NCBI RefSeq assembly: GCF_900143695.1
Contig: NZ_FRFE01000003.1
Span: forward strand, 248,001-312,000
Reading direction: 5' to 3'
DNA from: Desulfopila aestuarii DSM 18488
Lineage (GTDB): Bacteria; Desulfobacterota; Desulfobulbia; Desulfobulbales; Desulfocapsaceae
Length of the DNA: 64,000 bases
Below are positions 50,737 to 60,800 of this stretch, one piece after another; position 1 is the first letter of the stretch; every line of letters starts with the position of its first letter. The notes beneath the pieces were generated by a model. That model searched no databases, was not told where the DNA came from, and saw only the letters and a program-made list of their open reading frames with translations. Position numbers and translations under genes: made by a program.

Positions 50737-51870
50737 TCAACCGGGCTGGCTGTTGCTGCCATGAGTTGTACCAAATCTCCGCATAGAGACGTTCATCAGG
50801 ATCCCCAGAGCCAGAAGAGTGGTCAAAAGCGATGATCCGCCGTAAGATACAAGGGGTAACGGTATACCAACGACTGGCAGAAAACCCATGATCATCAAGA
50901 GGTTAATCACCGCTTGCCAGAAAATGAGCATGACCACACCAAAAGCCAGTAACACGCCGAAACGGTCTCGGGCATTCATAGCCACATGCAGCCCCCAGAG
51001 CAGCATGATAAAATAGCAGCCGAGAAAGAAGAAACACCCGACAAAACCCCACTCCTCGCCCCATACGGCAAAGGCGAAGTCCGTATGCCGTTCAGGAAGG
51101 AAATGGAGATGACCCTGGGTGCCTTCCATGTACCCCTTCCCAAACTTCCCTCCACTGCCCACCGCAATCTTGGACTGCATGATCTGGTAGCCGTGGCCCA
51201 TCTTATCCGCCTCCGGGTTCAAAAATGTCTGAATCCGTTGTTTTTGATAAGGTTTCAGCAACTTCTCCCAGGCAAAAACCACCACCGCCAACGCGGACCC
51301 GGCAAGGGTAAGAAGGGTCGAAAGCCTCAACTTTGCCAGCATGGTCATTGAGACGAAAATGATGCCAAGCATCAGCGCGGTTCCCAGATCCGGCTGTTTG
51401 AGAATAAGCAGAAACGGTAATGCCGTGAGCAGGATCGGCATAATCAGCTGTTTCAAGGTATAGCCGTCGAGCACTTCTTTGCGGGAATAGTAACTGGCCA
51501 ACGAGATAACCATCATCAACTTGGCTGGTTCTGATGGCTGCAGTTTGATCACCCCGAGATTGATCCAGCGCTGGGCGCCACCCGCCTCGCTACCAATGAT
51601 GTAGGAGAGGGCCAAAAGGATAATCACGATTACATAGATGGGATAATTCAAGATATGCAGAACCTGGTAATCGACACTTAAAATAACGAGGCAGCAGGCA
51701 AAGCCAAAGAGAAGATAATATGCTTGCTTCAGGTAAGGCGACATACCGAAACCTTTCGGTGGATAGGTCGCACTGTAGAGATTAAACAGGGCCATTCCGC
51801 ATACGAGGAGAATCAGCAGCAACAACACAAAATCGAAATGCTCAAAAAGCCTCCTATCTATACGAATCAT
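50737..51870 (-). CDS. rodA: Peptidoglycan glycosyltransferase RodA
   Basis: SEDS-family polymerase that elongates the cell wall with PBP2. I start it at ATG 51870 (377 residues, MIRIDRRLFEHFDF), with GAGGG 7 bases upstream; a GTG at 51876 would add two residues. About ten membrane segments are visible. The conserved SEDS blocks include QRWINLGVIKLQPSEPAKLM, IQTFLNPEADKMGHGYQI-type sequence, and GSGGKFGKGYMEGTQ, with the catalytic Asp in the ADKMGHGYQ region. The C-terminus holds VGIPLPLVSYGGSSLL. It is last in mreB-mreC-mreD-mrdA-rodA. Confidence 0.96.
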   Translation of the reverse strand: MIRIDRRLFEHFDFVLLLLILLVCGMALFNLYSATYPPKGFGMSPYLKQAYYLLFGFACCLVILSVDYQVLHILNYPIYVIVIILLALSYIIGSEAGGAQRWINLGVIKLQPSEPAKLMMVISLASYYSRKEVLDGYTLKQLIMPILLTALPFLLILKQPDLGTALMLGIIFVSMTMLAKLRLSTLLTLAGSALAVVVFAWEKLLKPYQKQRIQTFLNPEADKMGHGYQIMQSKIAVGSGGKFGKGYMEGTQGHLHFLPERHTDFAFAVWGEEWGFVGCFFFLGCYFIMLLWGLHVAMNARDRFGVLLAFGVVMLIFWQAVINLLMIMGFLPVVGIPLPLVSYGGSSLLTTLLALGILMNVSMRRFGTTHGSNSQPG

Positions 51871-51927
51871 TACCACACCCTCTTTTTGCTTCGTAACTTG
51901 GGGAAAACGTCACGGTTACCAATGTCA

Positions 51928-53817
51928 TTATTTTTTCGCAGGTTCTTGCTCATCAACTGCCGCCAATCTGCCTTCAAAATATTTTTCCAGAACAGCCTTA
52001 ACCACAGGACCCGCTTCTGAGCCACCATGCAGACCATGTTCCACAAGCACTGTCACTGCAATTTCCGGGTCTTCAACAGGAGCAAAACAGGTAAACCAGG
52101 CATGATCTCGATATTTATACGGAATGTCTTCCTCTTTTAACCCCTTGTACACCGCGACCTTCACCACCTGGGCCGTACCTGTTTTACCGGCAATGTTGAG
52201 GCCTTCAATAGCTACACCGCGGGCCGTCCCCCGTTTCCCCTGCACCACATCCATCATACCGTTGTGGATCTGTTGCATCTGGCCGGCATCGACCTTCACT
52301 TCACTTTCAATAATGGGGATCAGTTTTTCCACCAACGTCCCATCCGGCTCAACCACCTTTTCTATCAATTGCGGCCGCATCCTCCGGCCAAAGTTGGCGA
52401 GAGTGGCGGTCATTACGTTAATCTGCAAGGGCGTGGCAAGCACGTATCCCTGACCAATTGCAACCGAGAGAGTCTCACCATCCTGCCACTTGGTTTTGTA
52501 ACGCTCCTGCTTCCACTGCTTGGTCGGTGCCAGTCCGGATTTTTCATGTTCAAGCTCAATGCCGGTCTTGTTTCCGAGACCGAACTTTTTAGCAAATTCG
52601 GCTAGAGTGTCGACCCCCACCATCTGTCCAACCTGATAGAAATAGACGTCACACGACTCGCTGATGGCACGCCGCAGATCCACTGTGCCGTGCCCACTAT
52701 GTTTCCAGCATCGATAGGTCCTATTTCCAAAACGATAATGACCCGGGCAGTAGACAGTAGTGTCCTTGTTGATCACCCCGGTTGCAAGCCCCGCCATGGC
52801 GGTAATCATTTTATATGTCGAGCCAGGAGGATATGTACCCTGTACCACTTTGTTCAACAGCGGATGCTTAGGGTTATCCATCAACGCCTGCCACTTTTCG
52901 TAGGAGATGCCGCCGACGAAGTCGTCAAGATGGATCCTGGGTGTAGAGACCAAGGTGAGCAACCGTCCCGTTTTGACCTCCATGGCCACAACAGCGCCTG
53001 CCTTATCATCCTGGCTCATCATGTCCTCGGCGATCTTCTGCAGATCCACATCAAGGGTCAGCTGAATCTGCCTGCCCGGCAAGGGGTCTTCGCGCTTTAA
53101 TTCACTGCGCTCAAAACCCTTGGCATCCACTTCAGTGTACCGATGCCCCTTGCCGCCGCGCAGATCCGCCTCACGGAGCTTTTCCAGCCCCTGTTTTCCG
53201 ATAAGGTCTGTTCCACTGTATATTTCCGGGTCGGAATCGGCGAGTTCCTTCTTGTTGATGATGCCAAGATACCCGATAATATTAGCTGCAAGATCGCCGT
53301 AGGAATATATCCGCACCGGTTGCACTTCAATTCGGATACCGGAAAAGTTCTGATTGTGATTTTCAAGGTAGGCTAGAGTTTCCCAATCGATATCTTCTTT
53401 CAGGACGATAGGCAGATATTTTGGTGTACCCGCCGCATCGCGAATCCGGTCCCAAAGTTCGGAAATATCCTTTTTGAGAATTGGCGCCAGCCGCTTGAGA
53501 ACATCTTCGGTATCATGGGAGTCCTCCCGCATCATTACCACATTAAACGAAGGTCTGTTGGTAACGATCTCCCGACCTTTGCGGTCGAGAATATGGCCAC
53601 GGGGAGCAGTAATCTCCTGGATTCGAACCCTGTTGCTGTAAGCGTACTCTTTGTAGTCCTCACCATGCTGGATCTGGAGGAACCAGAGTCGTAAAATAAT
53701 AATGGAAAAAAAGAGAATAATGACTGCGGCTCCGCCAAGCAGCCGTCTGCGCAGCAGGTCGGCACCCTCATCATCGCGTTCGGTGAATTCCTCCACCTCT
53801 TGGAAAAACAACTTCAT
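51928..53817 (-). CDS. mrdA: Penicillin-binding protein 2 (elongation transpeptidase)
   Basis: Class B PBP that cross-links peptidoglycan during elongation. The 629-residue product has a short cytoplasmic tail, a membrane helix at about 28-48, a pedestal domain, and the transpeptidase domain. Active-site motifs are Ser333-xx-Lys336 in PGSTYK, Ser388-Cys-Asp390, and Lys545-Thr-Gly547. It lies 17 bases after mreD and 57 before rodA, in the canonical mre-mrd order. Confidence 0.96.
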   Translation of the reverse strand: MKLFFQEVEEFTERDDEGADLLRRRLLGGAAVIILFFSIIILRLWFLQIQHGEDYKEYAYSNRVRIQEITAPRGHILDRKGREIVTNRPSFNVVMMREDSHDTEDVLKRLAPILKKDISELWDRIRDAAGTPKYLPIVLKEDIDWETLAYLENHNQNFSGIRIEVQPVRIYSYGDLAANIIGYLGIINKKELADSDPEIYSGTDLIGKQGLEKLREADLRGGKGHRYTEVDAKGFERSELKREDPLPGRQIQLTLDVDLQKIAEDMMSQDDKAGAVVAMEVKTGRLLTLVSTPRIHLDDFVGGISYEKWQALMDNPKHPLLNKVVQGTYPPGSTYKMITAMAGLATGVINKDTTVYCPGHYRFGNRTYRCWKHSGHGTVDLRRAISESCDVYFYQVGQMVGVDTLAEFAKKFGLGNKTGIELEHEKSGLAPTKQWKQERYKTKWQDGETLSVAIGQGYVLATPLQINVMTATLANFGRRMRPQLIEKVVEPDGTLVEKLIPIIESEVKVDAGQMQQIHNGMMDVVQGKRGTARGVAIEGLNIAGKTGTAQVVKVAVYKGLKEEDIPYKYRDHAWFTCFAPVEDPEIAVTVLVEHGLHGGSEAGPVVKAVLEKYFEGRLAAVDEQEPAKK

Positions 53818-53834
53818 ATCATCTATCGCGCTAT

Positions 53835-54368
53835 CTAGAGATGTTTACGCACCCGCCGCCGAACCGACCGCGAACGCGCTATCCTGTTTGCAAGATAATC
53901 ATGAATCCCGTTAAACACGAGAAAGCAGGGAATAGCAGCCAACACCAGGAGGATGGTCTCCTGAATCATGCCCACCCACGACCATTCCGGCAGTCCATAC
54001 TGGAGAGTCATGGAAGAGAGCAGATAGACACTCATCTGCAGCAGGAAATAGCTCACCCCCACCATCGGTATCTGGTAGGCACTCTCTTTCACCGGGCTAT
54101 TGAGGGTCAGCATCTTAAGGCAAACAAGAACAAAGAGAAACTGCAGCGGATAAAACCCGAGGTTCACTCCCACCAGCACATCGAGAACCCAACCCACCGT
54201 AAAAGCCAGGAGAATCCCAGGAATCCACGGCAGCTTATAGGCCGAAAAGGCCACCAACAGAAAGACCAGATCAGGTCGGGAAAATGATCCGGGAATCAGC
54301 TGCAACACTGTGGTCTGCAACACACAGATCAAAATCCCCAACAGCACAAAGGCGACGGTAAGTATCAT
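53835..54368 (-). CDS. mreD: Rod-shape protein MreD
   Basis: A 177-residue integral membrane protein with about five hydrophobic helices and a basic C-terminus (NRIARSRSVRRRVRKHL). MreD links MreBC to the PBP2-RodA synthase. Sequence conservation in the family is low, so the call rests on size, helix count and position between mreC (5 bases upstream) and mrdA (17 bases downstream). The FYPLQFLFVLVCLK segment is typical of the family. Confidence 0.9.
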   Translation of the reverse strand: MILTVAFVLLGILICVLQTTVLQLIPGSFSRPDLVFLLVAFSAYKLPWIPGILLAFTVGWVLDVLVGVNLGFYPLQFLFVLVCLKMLTLNSPVKESAYQIPMVGVSYFLLQMSVYLLSSMTLQYGLPEWSWVGMIQETILLVLAAIPCFLVFNGIHDYLANRIARSRSVRRRVRKHL

Positions 54369-54373
54369 TGCAC

Positions 54374-55252
54374 CTACCTGTCGGCCCCCGAATACATTTC
54401 ATTTAAAATCTTCTTCCGGTCCGTCAGGTCGACAAAAACTTCCTCGAGTTTTTGAAAATCCACGCTCGGTCTCACCTTGATCTCAAGAAACATGCCACGC
54501 TCAAGGGAGCGTACAGAAGAGACCTGCCCCAGGGGAATCCCGGACTGGAAAATACCACCAATGCCGGCAGTGACGATATAGTCGCCCTCAACCACATCGG
54601 CATTCTTTAGCACATACTCGAGCACATAACCGTTTGCTCCAGCACCTTTCAAGATACCGCGGACCCTGTTTTTCTGTACCATTGCATCAATGGCACTACT
54701 GGGAGCGTTGGCCAGGAGAACCTTGGAATAGCTCTCGGAAGTGTGGATGATCTGACCGATGACCCCGCTGGGACCGAGCACAACCATGCCCTCCACAACA
54801 TCATCCTCTGCCCCCCGGTCGATAATGATGGTCTGGAACCACAGCGCTGGATCCTTTCCCACCACTCTGGCAGTCAACAGCCCAAAGCCTTCCTGTTTTT
54901 TGAAGTCCAGCAGTTCTTCATAATGCTTGAACTTATGATAGCTCTCTCTTCGTTCGGCCAGTTCCTGCATGTATTTGTCAACAAGAGCCGCAAGACGCTT
55001 GTTATCCTCACGCACATTAAAAAGAGCCAGATAGTCATCTTTTACAGTGATCACGCCAGATAGAGAACGGCTAACTGCGCTCTCAAGCGGTCCCACCAGA
55101 TCAAGGGTAAGCTTATGCAGCGCGCCGAATCCACCTCCCAGAAGAGAGGCAAGCAGCAGCAGACCGACCACCAATACTGTTCCGAAAAAGACGACAAGTC
55201 GTACGGAAAACAGACCCGATGGTCCCTTTTTGGATTTCGCTTGTTTTCTCAC
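54374..55252 (-). CDS. mreC: Rod-shape protein MreC
   Basis: Bitopic membrane protein that activates PBP2-RodA. The 292-residue product has a basic start (MRKQAKSKKGPSG), one membrane helix at about 18-40, a coiled coil at about 75-112 (NKRLAALVDKYMQELAERRESY), and two beta domains with KVLLANAPSSAIDAMVQKNRVRG and GIFQSGIPLGQV. The C-terminus runs to VDLTDRKKILNEMYSGADR. It follows mreB by 100 bases and overlaps nothing. Confidence 0.94.
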   Translation of the reverse strand: MRKQAKSKKGPSGLFSVRLVVFFGTVLVVGLLLLASLLGGGFGALHKLTLDLVGPLESAVSRSLSGVITVKDDYLALFNVREDNKRLAALVDKYMQELAERRESYHKFKHYEELLDFKKQEGFGLLTARVVGKDPALWFQTIIIDRGAEDDVVEGMVVLGPSGVIGQIIHTSESYSKVLLANAPSSAIDAMVQKNRVRGILKGAGANGYVLEYVLKNADVVEGDYIVTAGIGGIFQSGIPLGQVSSVRSLERGMFLEIKVRPSVDFQKLEEVFVDLTDRKKILNEMYSGADR

Positions 55253-55352
55253 GGAGCCCCAAGGTCACGTTCATCAGTAGCGTGGGGCAACGAAGAGATC
55301 GCGCCCCGCAACCGGGAGGGTTATTCCCACAAATACCGGAATGAACAGCCAG

Positions 55353-56468
<1,116 letters not shown>

Positions 56469-56514
56469 TTACGGAAAATTGCCAACTTCAAAAGATGCCC
56501 ATGCAAAACACAGA

Positions 56515-56543
56515 AGAATAACAAACCTCCGATCCATTAGCAA
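56515..56543 (-). promoter_or_regulatory. Promoter of the mreB operon
   Basis: On the minus strand -35 TTGCTA (56538-56543), 17-base spacer and -10 TATTCT (56515-56520). It would give a leader of about 120 bases before mreB. It lies back to back with the tRNA-Ala promoter 145 bases away on the other strand. Confidence 0.5.
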
Positions 56544-56686
56544 GAGATATGCAGTCCACAGAAATGGTGTGAAAACAATTTCTTTCCCCTCGCTCCTTTT
56601 CTCACAGCCACGGGCAGATAGGCAGCTGTCTTTTCCACGGACATTGTTCTCTTTTTTCCATGTTGCATTTTGGCGAGAAAAATTCG

Positions 56687-56715
56687 TTGACAGCCTTCTG
56701 AATCCCTGTTATTTA
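56687..56715 (+). promoter_or_regulatory. Promoter of tRNA-Ala
   Basis: Perfect -35 TTGACA (56687-56692), 17-base spacer and -10 TATTTA (56710-56715), about 28 bases before the mature tRNA. Confidence 0.7.
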
Positions 56716-56743
56716 ACCGTCACAATTTTTGAGGATCACTTGT

Positions 56744-56819
<76 letters not shown>

Positions 56820-56824
56820 CAGAT

Positions 56825-56874
56825 AAGAAAAGCCTGTAATCAACAACATTTTGATTACAGGCTTTTTTCTTTTT
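56825..56874 (+). terminator. Terminator after tRNA-Ala
   Basis: Stem AAAAGCCTGTAATCA paired with its complement around a loop of about 10 bases, then TTTTTTCTTTTTC. The inverse strand starts with a shorter A/T run, so it may also serve as the end of the convergent SPOR-protein gene at 57004. Confidence 0.9.
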
Positions 56875-57003
56875 CAATCACCAAATCTGCCAGAACTGCA
56901 GTGGTTCGTTACTAAAAACTCTCTTTAGATCCGCAGAATTTCTCATTCCACCCCCCCCGGTGCATCCTGAAATTGCCCTTGGTTTTATACCTGCAGTTCC
57001 TTA

Positions 57004-59244
57004 TTATTTGACCTTTTGCATGGCTTCCGGCACCGACAGAATATAAGGCTCATTTTTCTGCAATTCAGGAGGTATGCGGTTCCGCGCAGCCTGAGCCTCA
57101 GCCAGCGTATTAAATTCACCCATAAAAACGAATACCGTCGGCGTCCCGCTACGTTTCTCAAAAATATAGAGATTTCCGGCTTCCCGGACATATTCGTTCT
57201 GTGTCAGGATTTCCTGTACATTCTCCCGAGCACTGCCCGATGTGAGAACCATCAGCTGCATGGTGTATTTATCGTCTTTTTTACCATCAAGCCATGGAAC
57301 ACCGGCAGCAACGCGGGCCGGATATGTGGCGCCGGTAGCCATCAGTTTTTTTTCAGGAACAATGGCCTTACTGAGAACCGGAATTTTCTTGGTTCCCGCC
57401 TCGCCAATTGACCGTTTATCGTCTGGGGATGGTACAATCGGCTGAAGAGCCTTTACGGGAGTGGCAACTACTATGGTATTGCGTGAAGGCTCGCCTTGTG
57501 ACTTATTCCCCTTCGTCTGCACACCGCCTGTTACAGCCCCTGTGCCACTACCTGCTGACGTTTTTTTCAACTTGTTTTTGTCAACTGTAATCAAAGGAAT
57601 ACTCGTTTTCGAGGTACTCGCCTCAACCGGCGTCCGGACAGCCGATTCAATTTTGACACCCGATTCTGGTACAACAATCTCTGTAGCTGCCGTATGTTTT
57701 TTGGCCCGTTCCGCGCGCAGTACCGGAGCGGAAGCAACAAACTTATCGGCGACATTTTCTTTCTTTTCTACCACTTTTGCCGGCGACACCACTATTTCAG
57801 TTTTTTCCGGGACGGCAGCCAGCACAGGGACCTCGGGACTATCAACCGGCACAGCCTCCATTGTCTCCTCTATAACCTTTGGCCTGGCAGCCATCTCAGG
57901 CCCTTTGACGCTACGAGCGATCTCTACAGCCTGCTGTGCCTCAGCCACCAGATCCTCAGCCTGCCGCAACTCTCTTTGCGCCGGTGTCTCGACAAGCGTC
58001 GTCTCCTCAGCAGACTCTGCTTCCTCTGAACTATTAGCTTCAACAACCAGCGGTATTTCAGGCTCGGCGACACTCTCTACCGCTGTTTGTTCCGCCTCTT
58101 CAGCTACCACTTTTTCAGGAGTGTCTAGCGCTTCTTCCACCGGCTGATCGCTTTCAACAGAGAGTATGGCCACCTCACCCTCGGATTCTTCCTGCGTCTC
58201 TACAGCTTCGTTTGTCGTCTCCTCCTGCACCTGCGCCACTTCGGAAACATTCTCGGGGCTGCTGGGCACAGTGTCAACCGGCCCATTGCCTCCCGAGTTT
58301 AAGAGTAAAAAGAGTACAAGCAGACCAGCAACACTTCCTCCGCCGATGATTTTCTGGCGCCGGGAAAGCCTGCGCGGATCAAACTTTTCAATTGGCGGCA
58401 AGGGACGACGACGCGAGGAACGTCGCAAAACTTTTTCATCCTGACCACCCGCGACATTTTCCAACAGCACCCAGAACGAGGCATCTTTATTATAGCGATT
58501 GCATAACTGCTCAGCCAGGTTATGAATTTGTTTGAAATTTCCTTGTGACCCCTGATAGATCTTATCGACCGTTTCCGGGGTAAAAATTCCACTTTCTGCA
58601 TCTGGCATCTTTTTTTTGCAGAATTCAAGATACGATCTGGTTTCGGCCTGGGTGAGTGGCTCCAGGACATAGCGCTTTTCTTCGATCTCTTCGAAATTGC
58701 AGAGGGAGAGTTGCCGGAGATTATCAAGTAGAAGCGGTCTGCCAATCAGCACCAGCTGCATCGAGACCACAACCCGATTAAGCCGGTCCATCATCTTACG
58801 CAGACGTTCCAAGGTTGCGAGATAGATTCGCTCCGCCCCGTCGAGAATCAATAGCAGTCGCTCATTTCGTATGGAAACCGCAGCCGCAATCTGCTCTACA
58901 GCGGCGACTATGCCATCACGGGTCTGTTCGGGAACCTCAAGGTCGAGCCGCTCCGCAACAAATGACACCAGATATTCAAAGGAATCGACTGTCTGCCCAA
59001 AATGAACAGCAATACAGCCAGGGCGCGATTCCGCAGCCACCATGCGGCCAAGCACCGATTTCCCGCAACCTTCCTCGCCGGTCAGAATCAACATTGGAAT
59101 CCGTGCAGCGATATCCCTTCGCATGTTGACAAGAATGTTCAAATGGCCGGCACCGGTAAAATATTCGTTCTCAACCAGCCGTTCGCCAAAAGAGGTGACC
59201 CGCTTCAGCGGTTCTTCATGCGTATCTTCACTATTTATCTGCAT
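57004..59244 (-). CDS. AAA-ATPase with C-terminal SPOR domain (DamX/ExeA-like)
   Basis: A 746-residue bitopic protein. Residues 25-270 form an ExeA-type AAA domain, with Walker A GEEGCGKS at 56-63, Walker B LLLILDGAE at 130-138 and a sensor-like VLIGRP near 165-170. A basic stretch (RRSSRRR) leads to one membrane helix at about 299-316. A long Glu/Val/Pro-rich low-complexity region (320-560) follows, and a SPOR domain closes the protein at about 664-745 (YTMQLMVLTSGS...FVFMGEFNTLAEAQAARN). SPOR domains bind denuded septal peptidoglycan. The AAA-TM-SPOR layout matches DamX-type division proteins with an intact ATPase. It is single-gene and divergent from aat; an inverted repeat GGCATGG-AAAA-CCATGCC lies 13 bases before the start. 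Confidence 0.88.
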   Translation of the reverse strand: MQINSEDTHEEPLKRVTSFGERLVENEYFTGAGHLNILVNMRRDIAARIPMLILTGEEGCGKSVLGRMVAAESRPGCIAVHFGQTVDSFEYLVSFVAERLDLEVPEQTRDGIVAAVEQIAAAVSIRNERLLLILDGAERIYLATLERLRKMMDRLNRVVVSMQLVLIGRPLLLDNLRQLSLCNFEEIEEKRYVLEPLTQAETRSYLEFCKKKMPDAESGIFTPETVDKIYQGSQGNFKQIHNLAEQLCNRYNKDASFWVLLENVAGGQDEKVLRRSSRRRPLPPIEKFDPRRLSRRQKIIGGGSVAGLLVLFLLLNSGGNGPVDTVPSSPENVSEVAQVQEETTNEAVETQEESEGEVAILSVESDQPVEEALDTPEKVVAEEAEQTAVESVAEPEIPLVVEANSSEEAESAEETTLVETPAQRELRQAEDLVAEAQQAVEIARSVKGPEMAARPKVIEETMEAVPVDSPEVPVLAAVPEKTEIVVSPAKVVEKKENVADKFVASAPVLRAERAKKHTAATEIVVPESGVKIESAVRTPVEASTSKTSIPLITVDKNKLKKTSAGSGTGAVTGGVQTKGNKSQGEPSRNTIVVATPVKALQPIVPSPDDKRSIGEAGTKKIPVLSKAIVPEKKLMATGATYPARVAAGVPWLDGKKDDKYTMQLMVLTSGSARENVQEILTQNEYVREAGNLYIFEKRSGTPTVFVFMGEFNTLAEAQAARNRIPPELQKNEPYILSVPEAMQKVK

Positions 59245-59519
59245 CTGCTATCACATGGCATGGAAAACCATGCCTGATCATTACATGAGGGGTAGCCCTG
59301 TAGCGTCTCATTCACACATCCTCAAAGGCAGCATCGCCTGCTGTGATATGCGAGTTCAGGGCGGTCATTTTCAGCAGCCAATCCTACCACCCATAGAGAA
59401 ATGGTTCAACAACAACCCCTCCGTGACTCCTCTGATCGCCCCATGGACCAGACTTCACAACCCAGAGCTCTGTAACCAACCAGAATGTTCCCATTACCTT
59501 CCCTTCAGGATGCTTCCTG
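59245..59519. other. Divergent spacer between the SPOR gene and aat
   Basis: Contains the inverted repeat GGCATGG-AAAA-CCATGCC (59257-59274) close to the minus-strand start, which could be an operator or a leader hairpin, and otherwise no feature I can support. Confidence 0.4.
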
Positions 59520-59548
59520 TTGACAGCGCCACCGAGCGGGGTTACTCT
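59520..59548 (+). promoter_or_regulatory. Promoter of aat, possibly leaderless
   Basis: Perfect -35 TTGACA (59520-59525), 17-base spacer, and -10 TACTCT (59543-59548). The predicted transcription start coincides with the A of the aat ATG at 59554, so the mRNA may have no leader. Confidence 0.5.
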
Positions 59549-59553
59549 CACGC

Positions 59554-60237
59554 ATGCCTGTTTTTCAACTGCCGGAACAGATACTTTTTCCCCACCCAAG
59601 CCTTGCCGAAGAGAGCGGCCTGCTTGCTGTTGGCGGCGATCTCAGCCCTGAACGGCTCATCGCTGCATACCGGAGTGGTATATTTCCCTGGTATTCGGCC
59701 GGAGACCCGCTGCTCTGGTGGTTCACTTCACCCCGACTGGTTCTTTTTCCCAATGAGCTTATTGTCTCGAAAAGGCTGGCACGGACAATCAGGCAACAGC
59801 GTTTCAGCATCCGTTTTGATCATGAGTTCACGACGGTGATTACGGACTGCGGAAAAAGCAGGATGGAGGACGGTGAAGGTACCTGGATTACCGACGAGAT
59901 GCGACAGGCCTACATCCAGCTCCACCGCCTGGGGTACGCCCACAGTGTTGAGTGCTGGCAGGGAGACACCTTGGCAGGCGGGCTATATGGACTGCGCCTC
60001 GGTAAGGTTTTTTTCGGGGAATCGATGTTTACCCGGATTACAGACGCTTCAAAAATTGCATTTGTCACCCTGGTGAACCACTTGCAAAAAATTGGGGTTG
60101 AGCTTATCGACTGCCAGATGACGACCGGCCATCTGCTTCGCTTTGGCGCTCGGGAAATAGACGGCAAAGAATTTCTGCGGCTGCTTGGGCAGCTAATACA
60201 ATCAACATCACCGGACGGAACGTGGAAGAATGAGTGA
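59554..60237 (+). CDS. aat: Leucyl/phenylalanyl-tRNA-protein transferase
   Basis: Adds Leu or Phe to proteins with N-terminal Lys or Arg, creating N-degrons for ClpS-ClpAP. The 227-residue product has LLAVGGDLSPERLIAAYRSG and IFPWYSAGDPLLWWFTSPR in the N-terminal part, the SVECWQGDTLAGGLYGLRLG and VFFGESMFTRITDASK blocks of the GNAT-like core, and LIDCQMTTGHLLRFGA near the end. The start at 59554 agrees with family length. No ribosome-binding site is seen just upstream, consistent with a leaderless message. It overlaps the next gene by 8 bases. Confidence 0.94.
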   Translation: MPVFQLPEQILFPHPSLAEESGLLAVGGDLSPERLIAAYRSGIFPWYSAGDPLLWWFTSPRLVLFPNELIVSKRLARTIRQQRFSIRFDHEFTTVITDCGKSRMEDGEGTWITDEMRQAYIQLHRLGYAHSVECWQGDTLAGGLYGLRLGKVFFGESMFTRITDASKIAFVTLVNHLQKIGVELIDCQMTTGHLLRFGAREIDGKEFLRLLGQLIQSTSPDGTWKNE

Positions 60238-60775
60238 CAACAGTCAGGAGAGCAGGCCATGCCCTGTTTGCGAGGAAACAAAGAAGCTGAAAGAATACCA
60301 CAATATCACCATCTGCGCGGATTGCTCTAAGCTTGCAGGAACTCTGATAGCTGAACAACAGCGGATTACCAGACTCGATGCTCTTCTAAGCGAGGGCGCA
60401 AAAGAACAGGCGGAGGAGCTGCCCGATGTCCTTGATGCCAGGAGATACCGGACCCGCGACCGTGAAAACAATAGCTGGTACGTCTCCATCAGTGAGATGG
60501 AAGGCGCACCGGTCGAGATCTTTGCCTCAACAGCGTTTGACCGCGATCAGCATCTGCAGTCGCGTATTTCGAACCTGACCACCATCACCCGACTGATTTC
60601 CCTTATCCTCCGCCACATTTACATGGGAGAGAAGCTGACCCTGGAAAAAACCCTGAACCAATTGTTGCGCAGTTCGCGTCAGCGCAACGACCTGCCGGAC
60701 ATGCTGGCCAAGGTTCTCGGCAACTACGCCAAAAAAACGGAAGAAGCAAAGACCGGGGGAAACGAGGCCCCTTGA
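60230..60775 (+). CDS. Small zinc-ribbon protein of unknown function
   Basis: A 181-residue protein starting inside the last codons of aat, so translation is likely coupled. The N-terminus has a zinc ribbon, Cys11-Cys14 and Cys29-Cys32. After a linker, residues 80-125 read SWYVSISEMEGAPVEIFA and NLTTITRLISLILRHI, which recalls the GxPxEIF...RLISLxLR module found at the C-terminal end of B12-dependent ribonucleotide reductases (TSCPD-type domains) without their cysteines. The C-terminus is basic and helical. I do not know its function. It may be a regulator or folding partner tied to nucleotide reduction, but that is a guess from a faint match. Confidence 0.75.
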   Translation: MSDNSQESRPCPVCEETKKLKEYHNITICADCSKLAGTLIAEQQRITRLDALLSEGAKEQAEELPDVLDARRYRTRDRENNSWYVSISEMEGAPVEIFASTAFDRDQHLQSRISNLTTITRLISLILRHIYMGEKLTLEKTLNQLLRSSRQRNDLPDMLAKVLGNYAKKTEEAKTGGNEAP

Positions 60776-60800
60776 GGACGGGAGTGCGTGCAGCACCTAC

